A DNA stretch of 64,000 nucleotides from DATDIC01 sp963777625 (GTDB lineage: Bacteria; Pseudomonadota; Alphaproteobacteria; Acetobacterales; Acetobacteraceae): contig CAVZRO010000018.1 of the NCBI GenBank assembly GCA_963777625.1, positions 1-64,000 of the forward strand, written 5' to 3'. The first letter of the stretch is position 1; the number at the start of each line of letters is the position of its first letter. Made by a program: the position numbers and the translations under genes. The notes beneath the pieces are model-generated. The model did no database searches. It saw nothing but the letters and a program-made list of their open reading frames with translations, and was not told where the DNA came from. This document shows positions 36,081 through 45,221 of the stretch, piece after piece.

Positions 36081-36962
36081 TCACGCAGTCAGCAGTGGAC
36101 CGGCCTGCGCCGCCAGTTGCTCGATCAGCGCCGTCATGTCGCGGCGGAACGCGGCGAAGCGCGGCAACCGCTCGATCCGTGCCTCGTCCATGTACAGATT
36201 GCGGGCAATCTCGATCTGCAATGCATGCACGCCCTGACGCGGGCGCCCGTAATGGCGGGTGATGTAGCCGCCGGCGTACGGGTCGTTGCGCTTTACCGAA
36301 TAGCCCAACGACGTCAGAAGCTGCTCGACAAGGCGGGCGATCCGTGCGGCACAGGCTGTCCCGTGCGCGTCGCCGAGCACAAAATCCACGCCGTTGTAAC
36401 GGCCCGTCGGTGCCTGCACCGGCATGGAGTGGCAGTCGATCAGCAGGCAGGCACCAAAGGTGGCGCAAGTCCCGCCGATCAGTGCGGCGAGCGTATCGTG
36501 ATAGGGCTGCCAGCATTGTCGAATGCGTCGCTCGGCCTCGGTGAAACGCAGCTTGCCGCGATAGATGGTTTCCCCTGAAGCGACCACGCGGGCGATGGTG
36601 CCGAGGCCGGCGGCGACACGCGGGCTGGTGGTGTTGACCCAAGGCGGCAGCGGGTCGGCGAACATGCCGGGATCAAGCTCCCACGGCTCGCGGTTGGGGT
36701 CGCAGAAGGCACGCGGGAAGGTTGCGGCGACCAGGGGGGCGCCATGGGCGGCGGCCTCGGCGAACAGTTCGTCAACGAAACTATCTTCGCTGCGCCGGAG
36801 CGTCAGTGGATCGAGCCGGGCGGCGGCGATGAAATCGGCTGGATAGGTGGCGCCCGAGTGCGGTGACGCGAACACGATCGGCACGGTCTGGCGTACCGGG
36901 CGACGGACGATCAGCGCCGGCTCGACGGGCAGACAGGCGGTCTCGGGGACAGGGAGGTCCAT
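36081..36962 (-). CDS. N-formylglutamate amidohydrolase family protein
   Basis: A 293-residue zinc hydrolase of PF05013, whose members release formate from N-formylglutamate in histidine breakdown or act on related N-acyl amino acids. Marks: PIVFASPHSGATYP, SEDSFVDELF, ATFPRAFCDPNREPWELD, LLIDCHSMP and IEIARNLYMDE. The His/Glu pairs in SPHSG and in DCHSMP are expected zinc ligands. The Met chosen precedes DLPVPETA; earlier codons run into the tRNA-Val gene region. No hut genes are nearby, so the substrate is not settled. Confidence 0.9.
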   Translation of the reverse strand: MDLPVPETACLPVEPALIVRRPVRQTVPIVFASPHSGATYPADFIAAARLDPLTLRRSEDSFVDELFAEAAAHGAPLVAATFPRAFCDPNREPWELDPGMFADPLPPWVNTTSPRVAAGLGTIARVVASGETIYRGKLRFTEAERRIRQCWQPYHDTLAALIGGTCATFGACLLIDCHSMPVQAPTGRYNGVDFVLGDAHGTACAARIARLVEQLLTSLGYSVKRNDPYAGGYITRHYGRPRQGVHALQIEIARNLYMDEARIERLPRFAAFRRDMTALIEQLAAQAGPLLTA

Positions 36963-37069
36963 TGCTCTATTGAACGCGGTGCAGGCGCGGCTGTCACCTG
37001 TCCCCTTTGCCGTTGTCGCGGGCTTGCCCGGTGGCAGGCCGGCGCGTAAGAAGCCGCCGTCCAACGGCC

Positions 37070-37144
37070 GGGCGCATAGCTCAGCGGGAGAGCGCCTCCC
37101 TGACACGGAGGAGGTCCGTGGTTCGATCCCACGTGCGCCCACCA
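37070..37144 (+). tRNA. tRNA-Val (GAC)
   Basis: The 75-base cloverleaf has acceptor GGGCGCA/TGCGCCC, D arm GCTCAGCGGGAGAGC, anticodon stem CCTCC/GGAGG around CTGACAC (anticodon GAC), T arm CCGTG GTTCGAT CCCACG with normal seven-base loop, discriminator A and encoded CCA. It reads GUC and GUU valine codons. It lies between the divergent-looking ends of two minus-strand genes. Confidence 0.96.
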
Positions 37145-37165
37145 GACATGCGCCGGTGCGGGCGT

Positions 37166-37798
37166 TCAGGCGGCCCGCGTCAGCCGCTTCATCCAGGCCG
37201 AAACGCGATGGCGCCGAAGCTCGCTGCGGGCCTTGGCGTCCGTGGTCATGTAATTCAACTGCATGCTGGTGCGCTGTCCGGTGAACACCTTATGCCCGTG
37301 CCAGGCATTCGCGGCGTTGGGGAACACCAGCAAGGTCCCGTTCACCGGCGGCACTTCAACGGCGTAGTCCTCCAGGTCGTTCGGTCCGCGCAGCAGGCGC
37401 AGGCAGCCTTCGTGGCGGGCGAACCGGCCGCTGTCCGGGTTCAGGTACAGCAGCACGGTGACGCGCTTGGCGCGCGAATCGATATGGATGCTGCCGTCCC
37501 GCTCATTGGTCCAGCCGCGGAATGTTACCAGCGTCGGCGCGTCGGCGAGGTCCAGGCCGAACCGCGCGGCGATCGCGTCGCGCAGCTTCGGCCCCTCCAA
37601 CTCGGTGACCAGCGCCCGCGCGGCCGGCCCAAGCCGCAGCGCGCCGGGCGGGATCGAGCCTCGCCGCCCGAGCGGCGGGAGGTCGTTCAGCACCGCGCCC
37701 AGGCTGTCAGGAGGCACGAAATCGGCTACCACGAGATGCGGAAACGGATCGGTCCCCAGCGGCGCGGCGTGCAGTGCGGCGTAGTCCAGCTCGATCAT
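37166..37798 (-). CDS. 2-oxoglutarate/Fe(II)-dependent oxygenase, prolyl hydroxylase-like
   Basis: A 210-residue jelly-roll oxygenase. The iron ligands are the HxD in SIHIDSRAKRVTVLLYLN and the distal His in NAWHGHKVF, followed by the 2-oxoglutarate-binding Arg in GQRTSMQLNYM. FPHLVVADFVPPD near the start is typical of the 2OG-FeII_Oxy_3 group, which hydroxylates proteins, sugars or small molecules. The start MIELDYAALH is preceded by AGGAGG (read as GGAGGCCCC on the coding strand), which supports it over the longer frame. The substrate is unknown; the gene stands alone, divergent from zapE. Confidence 0.88.
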   Translation of the reverse strand: MIELDYAALHAAPLGTDPFPHLVVADFVPPDSLGAVLNDLPPLGRRGSIPPGALRLGPAARALVTELEGPKLRDAIAARFGLDLADAPTLVTFRGWTNERDGSIHIDSRAKRVTVLLYLNPDSGRFARHEGCLRLLRGPNDLEDYAVEVPPVNGTLLVFPNAANAWHGHKVFTGQRTSMQLNYMTTDAKARSELRRHRVSAWMKRLTRAA

Positions 37799-37880
37799 CG
37801 GGGCCTCCTTGCCACCGCGCTTTACCACGGAACGATCGACGTTGAACCCCGGCGGGTGACGCTCGAGGATTCTTCGTTTG

Positions 37881-37930
37881 AGAGCGTGATTCACACTTTC
37901 CAACGGTTCCGCCTTAAGCGATCACGCTCT
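37881..37930. repeat. Solo copy of a 50-base palindromic repeat
   Basis: AGAGCGTGAT at the left edge is the exact inverse of ATCACGCTCT at the right edge, 30 bases apart; the middle (CACTTTCCAACGGTTCCGCC) matches the core of the three tandem units at 55933-56096. It lies in the divergent gap between the oxygenase gene and zapE, ending 17 bases before the zapE start. Confidence 0.88.
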
Positions 37931-37947
37931 AAAAGCGGCCCGCCGAC

Positions 37948-39102
37948 ATGCAGACGCCCCCCGATACGGCTGCCGGACCACTGCCAGCCTATCGGGGCTT
38001 GGTGGCGTCCGGCGCGCTGGCCCCGGACCTGTCCCAGGTGATGGCGGCCGGCCGACTGCAGGAACTCTGGCTGCGGCTGGGCAGCTACGATCCACCGCCG
38101 CACCCGGTGAACGGCAACGGCTTCCTGTCCCGCCTGCTGCGGCGCCGGCCGGTCGATGAAGCGCCGGAAGGGGCGCCGAACGGGCTCTATCTGGTCGGCG
38201 CGGTCGGGCGCGGCAAATCCATGCTGATGGACCTGTTCTTCGCGGCCGCCCGGATCCGGCGCAAGCGGCGCGTGCATTTCCATCAATTCATGCAAAGCGT
38301 GCACGCGCGGATCCATGAGTTCCGACAGACGCGGCCCGACATCGACGATCCGATCCCTCCGCTTGCCGACGCCATCGCGGCCGAATCCGCGCTGCTCTGC
38401 TTCGACGAGTTCCAGGTGAACGACGTTGCCGACGCGATGATCCTGGGCCGGCTGTTCCAGGCTCTGTTCGAGCGCGGGGTGATCGTTGTCGCCACCTCCA
38501 ACACGCGGCCGGACGACCTGTTCAAGGGCCAGCCGGGTCGCGACGCGTTCCTGCCGTTTATCGCGCTGATCAAGCGCCATCTCGACGTGCTGGAGATGGA
38601 CGCCGGGCGGGATTTCCGTCGCGCGCGCCTGCGCGGCATGCCGACCTGGTACATGCCGGCTGACGCACGCGCGGACCTTGCCCTGGATCGCGTGTTTGCC
38701 GAGCTGACGGGAGATGCCGAGCCACGCTCCGAAATGCTGATAGTCGTGGGGCGCCGGCTTATCGTGCCGCGGGCGGCGGCTGGCATCGCCCGGTTTGATT
38801 TCGGCACGCTGTGCGGGACCGCGCTCGGGCCTGGCGACTATCTGGCGCTGGCGACGCACTATCAAGCACTGATCCTCGATCGTGTCCCACGCCTGTCAGC
38901 CGACAATTATGACTCCGCACGACGGTTCATCACGCTGATCGATACGCTGTATGAGCATCGCGTGAAGCTCGTCGCATCCGCCGATGCGCCGCCCGACCGG
39001 CTGTACCAGAACGGGGAGGGGGCGCGCATGTTCGAGCGCACTGCGTCACGGCTGGACGAGATGCAGGGCCAGGAGTGGCTGGCCTTGCCGCATCTTACGT
39101 AG
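37948..39102 (+). CDS. zapE: Cell division protein ZapE (AFG1-like ATPase)
   Basis: A 384-residue P-loop ATPase of the AFG1/ZapE family, which in Escherichia coli associates with the Z ring late in division; mitochondrial relatives help degrade membrane proteins. Walker A is GAVGRGKS (residues 84-91), Walker B is LLCFDEFQVND, and VHFHQFMQSVHARIH and VVATSNTRPDDLF are family marks, as is FDFGTLCG near the C-terminus. The length is normal. It is monocistronic, with the palindromic repeat just upstream. Confidence 0.94.
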   Translation: MQTPPDTAAGPLPAYRGLVASGALAPDLSQVMAAGRLQELWLRLGSYDPPPHPVNGNGFLSRLLRRRPVDEAPEGAPNGLYLVGAVGRGKSMLMDLFFAAARIRRKRRVHFHQFMQSVHARIHEFRQTRPDIDDPIPPLADAIAAESALLCFDEFQVNDVADAMILGRLFQALFERGVIVVATSNTRPDDLFKGQPGRDAFLPFIALIKRHLDVLEMDAGRDFRRARLRGMPTWYMPADARADLALDRVFAELTGDAEPRSEMLIVVGRRLIVPRAAAGIARFDFGTLCGTALGPGDYLALATHYQALILDRVPRLSADNYDSARRFITLIDTLYEHRVKLVASADAPPDRLYQNGEGARMFERTASRLDEMQGQEWLALPHLT

Positions 39103-39109
39103 CGCTATC

Positions 39110-40822
39110 CTATCTCGCCCGCAGCATGGCGTCGGCGATCTTTTCGGCGGCCATCATGGTCGGGAAGTTGGTGTTTGCGCACGGGACGCTGGGGAAGATC
39201 GAGGCATCCACCACCCGCAGTCTCTGCACACCGCGAACCAGACCAGTCGGATCGGTGACCGCCATCGGGTCGTCATCGGATCCCATGCGGCAGGAGCACG
39301 AACAGTGCCACACGCCCACTGTGGCCCGCTTGATGTACGTCTCCAGCACCTCGTCATCGCGAAATGCCTGGAGCACGCCTGGCGATTCCATGATGAAGCC
39401 GCGGATGACCAGTTGGCGCAGGAACGCCGGGCCGTCCATGAATGTGGCGCCGATGCGCGTGAGGATCATGTTCTTGCGGTTGTAGATGCCGACGCGGCGG
39501 ATCTTGTCGGTGAAGCTTGCCGGGAAAACGTCGGAGGTGATTGCTTTCAACGGCGGCAGCTCATGCAACGCGGCAATCGTACGGACGCCGCCGGCCAGCC
39601 GTACCAGATCGCGGTGGTCGGACAGAAGATTGAAGTCCACGCTGGGTTCCTGCTGCCAGTCGCTCGTCGTCAGACGAACCTGGCCGGTGTCTGAAAACGT
39701 CTTGTTGACCCAGAGCGTGGTGACCGCGATGCGGTCACCGATTGCATGCCACGCCGACTTGTTCGACACGGTCAGGGCCATGTCGCCGGCGGGCGCGCCG
39801 TCGAGGCCCGACGAAAAACGCATGCCGAGATGGAGAGAGCGCTGGCTATAGGGGTTCTTGCGTGCCCCTGGCTTGAGATATGAGGCAACCGAGATGGACG
39901 GATGGTCCATCAGCCTCTGTCCGACACCCGGCGAAGCGGCGCGAACCGGGATGCCGACGTCGCGCAAATGGCCGAGGGGACCGATTCCGGCCCGCAACAG
40001 CATCGCCGGGGAATGGATGGCTCCGCAGCACAGGATGATTTCGTTGGCTTGGAATTCGACAAGCTGCTGCCCGACTTTAGCGCGCAGACCGGTGCATCTG
40101 GTGTCATCGAAGAGCAGTTCACATACCTGCGTATCGGTCAGGATGGTCAGGTTGTCGCGGTGCCTGACCGTCGGACCCAGGTAACCGACCGCCGCCGAGA
40201 CACGCCGGTCATACAGATTGGACATGGTGAGGGGATAGTAGCCGTCCTCGAAGACGCCGTTCTGGTCGGGTACATATTTGTAGCCGGCCAGCGCAAAAGC
40301 TTCCGCGGTAGCCTTGGCGTAATCCGACCAGTTGTCGGGGAAGACGCGGCGCACCGGGATGCGCCCGTCCGAGCCGTGCAACGGCCCCTCGAAATCGATG
40401 TCGCGCTCGATCTTGCGGAAATAGGGAAGCACGTTGTCCCACCGCCAGCCGGCAGCGCCGCGCTGCTCCCATTCATCGTAATCGGCCGGCGACCCGCGGT
40501 TGGCGAGCTGCCCGTTGATGGATGATCCGCCGCCGAGTACGCGGGCCTGCTCGTAGCGGACCAGGCGGGGGCGCGGCGCGTCCGGATCGTTGTGCGGAAT
40601 GGCCTCTGTCGTGACGCGCAATTGCGACCAGATGAAGCGCGGACTGCGCGCGGCATATCCGGAGCGGCTATCGAGAATGTCTTCCGGCACGCGGCCGTCC
40701 GGCGTGTCTTCTCCTGCCTCGCACAACAGGACCTTGTTGCGGCTGACCGCCGACAAGCGGCTGGCCAGGATCGATCCGGCGGACCCGCCGCCGACGATGA
40801 TGTAGTCGTAGATTTTCTGCAT
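39110..40822 (-). CDS. GMC family FAD-dependent oxidoreductase
   Basis: A 570-residue glucose-methanol-choline oxidoreductase. The FAD-binding motif YIIVGGGSAGSILASRLS is at the N-terminus, GMC signature 1 is seen as ARVLGGGSSINGQLANRG, signature 2 as GAIHSPAMLLRAGIGP, and the C-terminal catalytic region includes the VWHCSCSCRMG segment and NTNFPTMMAAEKIAD. The Met before QKIYDYIIVGG is the start; an upstream extension of 44 Arg-rich codons is unlikely. Members oxidise alcohols, sugars or choline-like substrates. It is divergent from the acyl-CoA dehydrogenase gene and convergent with zapE; the substrate is unknown. Confidence 0.92.
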   Translation of the reverse strand: MQKIYDYIIVGGGSAGSILASRLSAVSRNKVLLCEAGEDTPDGRVPEDILDSRSGYAARSPRFIWSQLRVTTEAIPHNDPDAPRPRLVRYEQARVLGGGSSINGQLANRGSPADYDEWEQRGAAGWRWDNVLPYFRKIERDIDFEGPLHGSDGRIPVRRVFPDNWSDYAKATAEAFALAGYKYVPDQNGVFEDGYYPLTMSNLYDRRVSAAVGYLGPTVRHRDNLTILTDTQVCELLFDDTRCTGLRAKVGQQLVEFQANEIILCCGAIHSPAMLLRAGIGPLGHLRDVGIPVRAASPGVGQRLMDHPSISVASYLKPGARKNPYSQRSLHLGMRFSSGLDGAPAGDMALTVSNKSAWHAIGDRIAVTTLWVNKTFSDTGQVRLTTSDWQQEPSVDFNLLSDHRDLVRLAGGVRTIAALHELPPLKAITSDVFPASFTDKIRRVGIYNRKNMILTRIGATFMDGPAFLRQLVIRGFIMESPGVLQAFRDDEVLETYIKRATVGVWHCSCSCRMGSDDDPMAVTDPTGLVRGVQRLRVVDASIFPSVPCANTNFPTMMAAEKIADAMLRAR

Positions 40823-41022
40823 AGGTTGCGCTCGATTGTTCGCCCAATCAGCTTCGGCTATCGGTCGGTTACGATCAGGCACCACATCGGGGCGGATATC
40901 TCGCGCCTGTTGTCGGACTGCGATTTTCCTATCGCGCCGCGTCGGTCGCGGCAAGCGCCCGCCCCGTTATGGACGCCGGTTTGCACCTTCACTACGGTCA
41001 GAGGCAAAGGAGCGGGGAGCGC

Positions 41023-42180
41023 ATGGAGCTGGCCGAAGAACATCGCATGGTGGCCGATCTGGTCGCCAGGTTCGTCGATCGCGACCTGATGCCGCTGGAG
41101 CGTGCGGTGCTGGCGCGGGAGGCGCGCGGCGAGAAATACGGGCTGACCGAGGCGGAAGAAGCGCCGCTACTGGCGAAATGCCGCGAATTGGGCCTTTGGG
41201 CGCTGGATGTGCCGTCGGAGCTGGGCGGCGCCGACCTTCCCACGGTCGCCCTGATGGCCATCAACGAGGAACTAGGCCGCACCGTCGTGCCGTTCACGTT
41301 TCCGCCGGACAGCCCGAACCTGCACATGCTGCTGTCTGTCGCCGATGAGCGGCAGCGGGAGCTGTACCTGAAGCCGTATGCGTCCGGGGAGGCGAAGTCG
41401 GCGATTGCCATCTCGGAGCCCGGGGCAGGCGGCGATCCGGCCGGCATGATCACGCGCGCGGTGAAGGACGGCGCGGACTGGGTGATCAACGGGCGCAAGA
41501 TATGGGTCAGCCGCGTGCCGCAATCCGAGTTCACCATCGTGATGGCGCGTACCGGCGAGGGCAAGCGGCACGAGGGGATCACCGCGTTCGTGGTGGAGCG
41601 CGGCACGCCCGGCTTCATTATCGAGCGCGAGATCCCGATGATCGGCGGGCGGCGGACCTATGAGCTGGTGTTCGAGAATCTGCGCGTGCCGGAGTCCCAG
41701 GTGCTGGGCAAGCTTGGACAGGGCTTCGCGCCCATGCAGCTGCGGCTGACCGTGCGGCGGCTGCAGATGGGCGCCTGGTGCATCGGCATGACGCGGCGGG
41801 CGCTGGACATGCTGTGCGAACATGCGCGCCAGCGGGTGACGTTCGGGGCGAAGCTGGCCGACCGGCAGGCGATCCAGTGGTGGGTGGCGGAAGCGGCGAC
41901 GAAAATCCACGCCTGCCGGCTGATGCTGATGGACGCCGCGGCCAAGCAGGATGCCGGCCAGGACGTGCGTACCGAAGCGTCCATGATCAAGGTGTTCGCC
42001 ACCGAAATGGCGACCGCGGTGATCGACCAGGCGATGCAGGCGCATGGCGCGATGGGCATGACCAAGGAACTGCCGTTGCAATTACTGGCGAGCCAGGTGC
42101 GGGTGATGCGCGTCTATGAAGGACCGTCCGAGGTGCATCGCATGGTGATCGCACGACGTATCCTCAATGCACGTCGCTAG
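41023..42180 (+). CDS. Acyl-CoA dehydrogenase family protein
   Basis: A 385-residue acyl-CoA dehydrogenase. The middle-domain motif AISEPGAGGDPAGM, the KIWVSRVPQSEFTIVMART strand, QAHGAMGMTKELPLQ and the C-terminal VYEGPSEVHRM with the catalytic Glu are present. The Met before ELAEEHRM is the start, with GGGGAG just upstream; an in-frame Met 18 codons earlier is less family-like. Its end overlaps the next gene by 14 bases, so it is in one operon with two Dpp/Opp-type ATPases, an odd partnership whose meaning is unclear. Confidence 0.93.
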   Translation: MELAEEHRMVADLVARFVDRDLMPLERAVLAREARGEKYGLTEAEEAPLLAKCRELGLWALDVPSELGGADLPTVALMAINEELGRTVVPFTFPPDSPNLHMLLSVADERQRELYLKPYASGEAKSAIAISEPGAGGDPAGMITRAVKDGADWVINGRKIWVSRVPQSEFTIVMARTGEGKRHEGITAFVVERGTPGFIIEREIPMIGGRRTYELVFENLRVPESQVLGKLGQGFAPMQLRLTVRRLQMGAWCIGMTRRALDMLCEHARQRVTFGAKLADRQAIQWWVAEAATKIHACRLMLMDAAAKQDAGQDVRTEASMIKVFATEMATAVIDQAMQAHGAMGMTKELPLQLLASQVRVMRVYEGPSEVHRMVIARRILNARR

Positions 42181-43213
42181 CGCGACGCTGCCCGCGGAAG
42201 CGGTGGCCGCGAGCCGACCGGTACTCAGCGTTGAACGGCTGCGCACCTGGTTTCACACGCGGCGTGGGGTTTTCAAGGCCGTTGATGACGTTTCGTTTGC
42301 CGTGAACCGCGGCGAGACGCTGGCCATCGTCGGCGAGTCTGGCTGCGGCAAGAGCGTGACGGCACTTTCGGTCATGCGCCTGATCGCCCAACCGCCGGGC
42401 CGGATCGAAAGCGGGGCGATCTGGCTGGATGACGTCGATCTGCTGAGCCTCAGCGGGGCCGAGATGCGGCGGCTGCGCGGCAACGAGATCGCGATGATCT
42501 TCCAGGAGCCGATGACCTCGCTCAATCCGGTGATGACGGTGGGGCGGCAGGTTGCCGAGACGGTGGAGCTGCATGAGGGACTGTCGCGTCGCGCGGCCCT
42601 GCAGCGTGCGGTGGAGATGCTGCGCCGCGTGCATATTCCAGAGGCCGAGCAACGGGCGCGCGACTACCCACACCAGCTCTCCGGCGGCATGCGACAGCGG
42701 GCGATGATCGCGATGGCGCTGGCATGCAGCCCCAAGCTGCTGATCGCCGACGAGCCGACTACGGCGCTGGACGTGACGATCCAGGCGCAGATATTGCGGT
42801 TGATCATCGATTTGCAGCACGAGACGGGCACGGCGGTGCTGCTGATCACGCACGATCTTGGCGTGGTGGCGGAAACCGCGGATCGGGTGATCGTGATGTA
42901 CGCCGGGCGCAAGGTGGAAGAGGCGCCGGTGGGCGAGTTGTTCGCGCGCCCGCTGCATCCTTACATGCAGGGGCTGCTCGCGTCGATCCCTCGCGGCGGC
43001 CTGTTGCGCAGCGAGGCGGACCCGGACGAACGGTTGCAGGAGATACCGGGCATCGTACCGCCGTTGGACGCGCTACCCGCGGGCTGCCATTTCGCGCCGC
43101 GCTGTCCGCGTGCCGATGCGCTGTGCGCGGCGACCTATCCGCCGTTCGAGGAGAAATATGAGTCGCACTTCGCTGCCTGCTGGCACGCCGATGTCGATCG
43201 GGCGGGTGGCTGA
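42167..43213 (+). CDS. Oligopeptide/dipeptide ABC transporter ATP-binding protein (DppD-like)
   Basis: A 348-residue nucleotide-binding subunit. Walker A GESGCGKS, Q loop FQEPMTSLNP, signature LSGGMRQR, Walker B LLIADEPTTALD and the H-loop THDLGVVAE are intact. The C-terminus has the Cys-containing GCHFAPRCPRADALC typical of oligopeptide transporter ATPases (possible Fe-S site). It pairs with the next gene, which begins at the following base. No permease or binding protein is adjacent; the only Dpp-type binding protein in the window is the pseudogene at 28924. Confidence 0.93.
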   Translation: MHVASATLPAEAVAASRPVLSVERLRTWFHTRRGVFKAVDDVSFAVNRGETLAIVGESGCGKSVTALSVMRLIAQPPGRIESGAIWLDDVDLLSLSGAEMRRLRGNEIAMIFQEPMTSLNPVMTVGRQVAETVELHEGLSRRAALQRAVEMLRRVHIPEAEQRARDYPHQLSGGMRQRAMIAMALACSPKLLIADEPTTALDVTIQAQILRLIIDLQHETGTAVLLITHDLGVVAETADRVIVMYAGRKVEEAPVGELFARPLHPYMQGLLASIPRGGLLRSEADPDERLQEIPGIVPPLDALPAGCHFAPRCPRADALCAATYPPFEEKYESHFAACWHADVDRAGG

Positions 43214-44173
43214 ATGGCGGTGCTGGAGGTGGAGGGGCTCAAGAAGCATTATCCAATCCGGCAGGGTTTCCTGCAGCGCGTGCGTGCGCATGTGTTCGCG
43301 GTGGACGGAGTGAGCTTCCGTATCGAGGAGGGCGAGACACTCGGGCTGGTGGGCGAGAGCGGATGCGGCAAGTCGACGGTCGGACGATCGGTGATGCGCC
43401 TGATAGAGCCGACCGCGGGGATTATCCGATTATCGGGGCAGGATATCACGACGCTGCCGCGGAAGGCGCTGCGTCCGTATCGGCGGCAGATGCAGATCGT
43501 GTTCCAGGATCCGTTCTCGTCGCTGAACCCGCGCATGACGGTGGGTGACATCGTCGGCGAGCCGCTGAAGGTGCATGGGATTGCGCGCGGGCGTGAGCGG
43601 ACGGAGCGGGTCGCGGCGCTGTTCCAGCGGGTCGGGCTGCGGCCGGCGCAGATGCGCAATTATCCGCACGAGTTTTCCGGCGGGCAGCGGCAGCGGGTTT
43701 CAATTGCGCGGGCGCTGGCGCTGGAGCCGAAATTCATTGTTGCCGACGAGCCGGTCAGCGCGCTGGACGTTTCCATCCAGGCGCAGGTGATCAATCTGCT
43801 GATGGACCTGCAGCGGGAGATGCGGCTGTCCTATCTGTTCATTTCGCACAATCTGGGGGTGGTGGAACATATCAGTCAGCGCGTGGCGGTGATGTATCTG
43901 GGGCGGATCGTGGAATATGCGGACAAGGTCGCGCTGTTCACGCGCCCGCAGCATCCGTACACCGAGGCGTTGCTGGCCGCGATCCCGGTGCCGGATCCGA
44001 CCGTGAAGCGCGACAGGATCGTGGCGGAGGGCGATGTGCCGAGTCCGGTGCGACGCCCTTCAGGGTGCCATTTCCATCCGCGCTGCCCGTACGCGGAGGC
44101 GCGATGCCGGGTGGAAGCGCCGGAACTGCGGGTCGGAAAAGCAGGGCACTTGGTGGCGTGTCATTTTCGGTGA
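43214..44173 (+). CDS. Oligopeptide/dipeptide ABC transporter ATP-binding protein (DppF-like)
   Basis: A 319-residue partner of the preceding ATPase. Walker A GESGCGKS, FQDPFSSLNPRMTVGDI, signature FSGGQRQRV, Walker B FIVADEPVSALD and SHNLGVVEH are present, and the C-terminal GCHFHPRCPYAEARC matches the family. It begins one base after the stop of the DppD-like gene. Together they would power a Dpp/Opp importer whose membrane part lies elsewhere. The final gap before the convergent moxR gene is 39 bases. Confidence 0.93.
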   Translation: MAVLEVEGLKKHYPIRQGFLQRVRAHVFAVDGVSFRIEEGETLGLVGESGCGKSTVGRSVMRLIEPTAGIIRLSGQDITTLPRKALRPYRRQMQIVFQDPFSSLNPRMTVGDIVGEPLKVHGIARGRERTERVAALFQRVGLRPAQMRNYPHEFSGGQRQRVSIARALALEPKFIVADEPVSALDVSIQAQVINLLMDLQREMRLSYLFISHNLGVVEHISQRVAVMYLGRIVEYADKVALFTRPQHPYTEALLAAIPVPDPTVKRDRIVAEGDVPSPVRRPSGCHFHPRCPYAEARCRVEAPELRVGKAGHLVACHFR

Positions 44174-44212
44174 CACCGGAGGAAGTGGAAATGCGCGCGC
44201 TGGGCGGGCTGG

Positions 44213-45196
44213 TTAATCAGTCAGACCCGCTTCTCGGCGGGCCTTGCTGGTCAGCTCGCCCAACTGCCGGCTGGCGGCATCGATATCGGTTTCAAATTTC
44301 AGCAGTACGTTCAGCGTGTTTCGCACCAACTCGGTGTCCAGCACCTGTGCGTGCAGCAGCACCAGCACACGGGCCCAGTCGATCGTCTCGCTGACCGAGG
44401 GGGCCTTCTTGAGGTCGAGCTGCCGCAGCGCCTGCACGAAGGCGACCAGTTGACGCCGCAGGTTTTCGTCGGCGTCCGGCACGCGGGAGGCGATGATGCG
44501 CGCTTCCAGCCGGCTGTCCGGGAAACCGATATGCAGGTGCAGACAGCGTCGTTTCAGTGCGTCGCCCAGGTCGCGCGTGCTGTTGGACGTAAGCACCACG
44601 ACCGGAGGGGTCTGCGCGGCGACCCGCCCGATTTCCGGCACCGTCACCTGGTAGTCGGAGAGGATTTCCAGCAACAGTGCTTCGAATTCCTGGTCGGATT
44701 TGTCCACCTCATCGACCAGCAGCACCGCGCCGCCTTCCTGTTGCAACGCGCGCAGCAGCGGCCGTGGCTCCAGAAATTCCGGCGAAAAGAACAGATCACC
44801 CAGTCCGTGCAACCGGTCGATCGCGGCGGCCAGTCCCTCGGTTTCGCCCAGCAGTTCGCCGATCCGATCGCGCAGGAGCTGGGTATAGAGAAGCTGCTTG
44901 CCGTATTTCCATTCATACAGCGCCTTGGATTCGTCCAATCCTTCATAGCATTGCATGCGAATCAGCGGGAGCGCGCACCAGGCGGCGATCGATTTGGCGA
45001 GCTCCGTCTTGCCCACTCCCGCGGGGCCTTCCACCAGGATCGGCTTTTGCAGATGGTGCGACAGATAGACTGCGGTGGCGATCTGCCGGTTGGGGATATA
45101 ACCCATTGCGGACAAGCCGCGTTCGACGGCGTCGATGGAGCAGATCAGCCGGGTCAGCTCCGGGTTGGCGCGTGGCGGTCCGGCGGTGCGGGGCAT
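44213..45196 (-). CDS. MoxR family AAA ATPase
   Basis: A 327-residue AAA+ chaperone-like ATPase. Walker A is VEGPAGVGKTE (P-loop about residues 57-64), Walker B LLVDEVDKSD, and sensor 1 VVVLTSNSTRDL; the C-terminal lid follows. It resembles the CoxD-like MoxR branch, which helps mature metal enzymes such as CO dehydrogenase and usually works with a von Willebrand factor A protein; no such partner gene is here. The Met before PRTAGPPRANPEL is the start. It follows the amino acid ABC operon on the same strand by 25 bases. Confidence 0.92.
   Translation of the reverse strand: MPRTAGPPRANPELTRLICSIDAVERGLSAMGYIPNRQIATAVYLSHHLQKPILVEGPAGVGKTELAKSIAAWCALPLIRMQCYEGLDESKALYEWKYGKQLLYTQLLRDRIGELLGETEGLAAAIDRLHGLGDLFFSPEFLEPRPLLRALQQEGGAVLLVDEVDKSDQEFEALLLEILSDYQVTVPEIGRVAAQTPPVVVLTSNSTRDLGDALKRRCLHLHIGFPDSRLEARIIASRVPDADENLRRQLVAFVQALRQLDLKKAPSVSETIDWARVLVLLHAQVLDTELVRNTLNVLLKFETDIDAASRQLGELTSKARREAGLTD
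45091..45172. repeat. Source copy of an 82-base duplicated segment (within moxR 5' part)
   Basis: This part of the moxR coding region matches 47951-48032 in the same orientation with only about six or seven differences over 82 bases. It therefore forms one of two direct repeats that flank the amino acid ABC operon. The gene itself is intact here. Confidence 0.85.
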
Positions 45197-45221
45197 GCGG
45201 TCTCCGTTGCGGTCGTATCGG

